Source: Lutibacter sp. (GTDB lineage Bacteria > Bacteroidota > Bacteroidia > Flavobacteriales > Flavobacteriaceae). From it: 64,000 nt of DNA. The position numbers and the translations under genes were made by a program. Of the stretch, positions 63,324 through 64,000 are shown piece after piece. How positions within the stretch are numbered: position 1 is the stretch's first letter; the number at the start of each line of letters is the position of its first letter. The stretch lies in contig NVWM01000004.1 in the NCBI GenBank assembly GCA_002733665.1, positions 1 to 64,000 on the forward strand, read 5' to 3'. Below the pieces are notes generated by a model that saw only the letters and a program-made list of their open reading frames with translations, had not been told where the DNA came from and ran no database searches.

Positions 63324-64000
63324 ATGTTAAAAAAAGTACAAAAATTAATTGCTGATGTTGAAGTGTTTAAAACAACTTCAAGAGATGAAATTGAGGCATT
63401 TAGAATAAAATACTTGGGAAGTAAAGGGTTGTTAAAAGAACTTTTTAATGAGTTTAAAACCGTTGATGCTTCGATGAAAAAAGATGTTGGACAAGCGTTA
63501 AATAATTTACGAAATACCACATCTACTAAGGTTCAAGAGTTAAATGATTCTCTTGAAAATGCACAAGAAATTAAGAATTTTTACGGTGATTTAACACGCC
63601 CTTCTGAACCTATTGAATTAGGTTCTCGTCATCCTATTTCTATCGTAAGAAATAGAATTATTGAGGTGTTTTCTAAAATCGGATTTACCGTTTCTGAAGG
63701 TCCAGAAATAGAAGATGATTGGCACAATTTCACTGCCTTAAATTTACCTGAATACCATCCTGCAAGAGATATGCAAGATACTTTCTTTATTGAAAAAGAT
63801 CCAGATTTATTATTGAGAACTCATACAAGTTCTGTGCAAGTACGCTATATGGAAAACAACGAACCTCCAATTCGTACAATTTCTCCAGGAAGAGTGTTTA
63901 GAAACGAAGATATATCATCAAGATCTCATTGTATTTTTCATCAAGTAGAAGGTTTGTATATCGATACTGATGTTTCGTTTGCCGATTTAAAACAAACGCT
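63324..64000 (+). CDS. pheS: Phenylalanyl-tRNA synthetase subunit alpha (partial, cut by window end)
   Basis: The first 225 residues of PheS. The N-terminal coiled coil (about 1-85) binds tRNA; GSRHPISIVRNRIIEVFSKIG and EIEDDWHNFTALNLPEYHPA are the start of the catalytic domain, with LLRTHTSSVQVRYM and ISPGRVFRNEDI (motif 2 region) following. The frame has no stop before base 64000. It is the only gene cut by the window edge. Confidence 0.95.
   Translation, partial: MLKKVQKLIADVEVFKTTSRDEIEAFRIKYLGSKGLLKELFNEFKTVDASMKKDVGQALNNLRNTTSTKVQELNDSLENAQEIKNFYGDLTRPSEPIELGSRHPISIVRNRIIEVFSKIGFTVSEGPEIEDDWHNFTALNLPEYHPARDMQDTFFIEKDPDLLLRTHTSSVQVRYMENNEPPIRTISPGRVFRNEDISSRSHCIFHQVEGLYIDTDVSFADLKQT

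Noticed and set aside
63251-63520. Minus-strand open frame of 89 codons near the end
   Set aside because: It is antisense to pheS, whose motifs are clear on the plus strand.

Overview
The window looks like a chromosomal segment of a marine or soil Flavobacteriaceae-type bacterium (phylum Bacteroidota). The grounds are: low GC; little Shine-Dalgarno signal but many promoters with the Bacteroidota -7 box TAnnTTTG, several touching the start codon; gliding-motility lipoproteins (GldH, a SprE/PorW-like protein); a secreted hydrolase with a type IX secretion C-terminal signal; and an F-type ATP synthase operon that lacks beta and epsilon. The genus is not determined. Most of the window is ordinary core genome.

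Layout. 0-3.7 kb: an endonuclease/exonuclease/phosphatase-fold protein, the GTPase HflX and a CNNM/CBS membrane protein. 3.8-12.2 kb (minus strand): SprE/PorW-like lipoprotein, bactofilin, AtpZ-like and AtpI-position proteins, then atpB-atpE-atpF-atpH-atpA-atpG with its own promoter and a hairpin with a U-run between atpE and atpF. 12.4-16.3 kb (minus): a PadR-controlled operon with two related membrane proteins, a DUF5687-type permease and an ABC ATPase. 16.4-20.7 kb (plus): a ferredoxin-dependent reductase, a LysE-type exporter and a T9SS-exported SGNH hydrolase. 20.7-30.5 kb: M1 peptidase, MBL hydrolase, tRNA-Cys, folB, a GOGAT-domain protein, a GNAT enzyme and a LytS/LytTR-type two-component pair. 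29.8-31.7 kb: an operon of two lipoproteins around an Lgt-like paralogue. 31.9-45.5 kb: glnS, a phosphoethanolamine-transferase-like protein, a DUF4837 lipoprotein, an MltD-like transglycosylase, xth, scoB/scoA, a class A PBP, gldH, ricT and trhO. 45.7-48.8 kb: asd and a YgiQ-type radical SAM enzyme. 48.8-57.5 kb is the accessory part: a RES/Xre toxin-antitoxin pair, an orphan 130-residue protein, a B12-binding radical SAM protein, an esterase, thioredoxin, a beta-lactamase-fold protein and a GOLPH3 (GPP34) homologue. 57.5-64 kb: a GreA-like factor, an FAD oxidoreductase, an OmpW-type porin, GNAT, dinB, gdhA and the start of pheS, cut by the window end.

The most unusual content is between and around genes. 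At least ten short palindromic elements of REP/BIME type fall into related families, most ending in the foot TGAC(A). Three are 67 bp long with the same 24-19-24 architecture, and one of these lies inside the scoA-scoB operon. In the accessory region two gene units (RES/Xre and the esterase) are each framed by an 86-bp repeat on the left and an ACTAC-GC-AA-AC motif on the right, like cassettes. The GOLPH3 gene is flanked by 45-bp direct repeats with one mismatch. No transposase, integrase, CRISPR array or prophage was seen. All family assignments are from reading motifs; no search was run.
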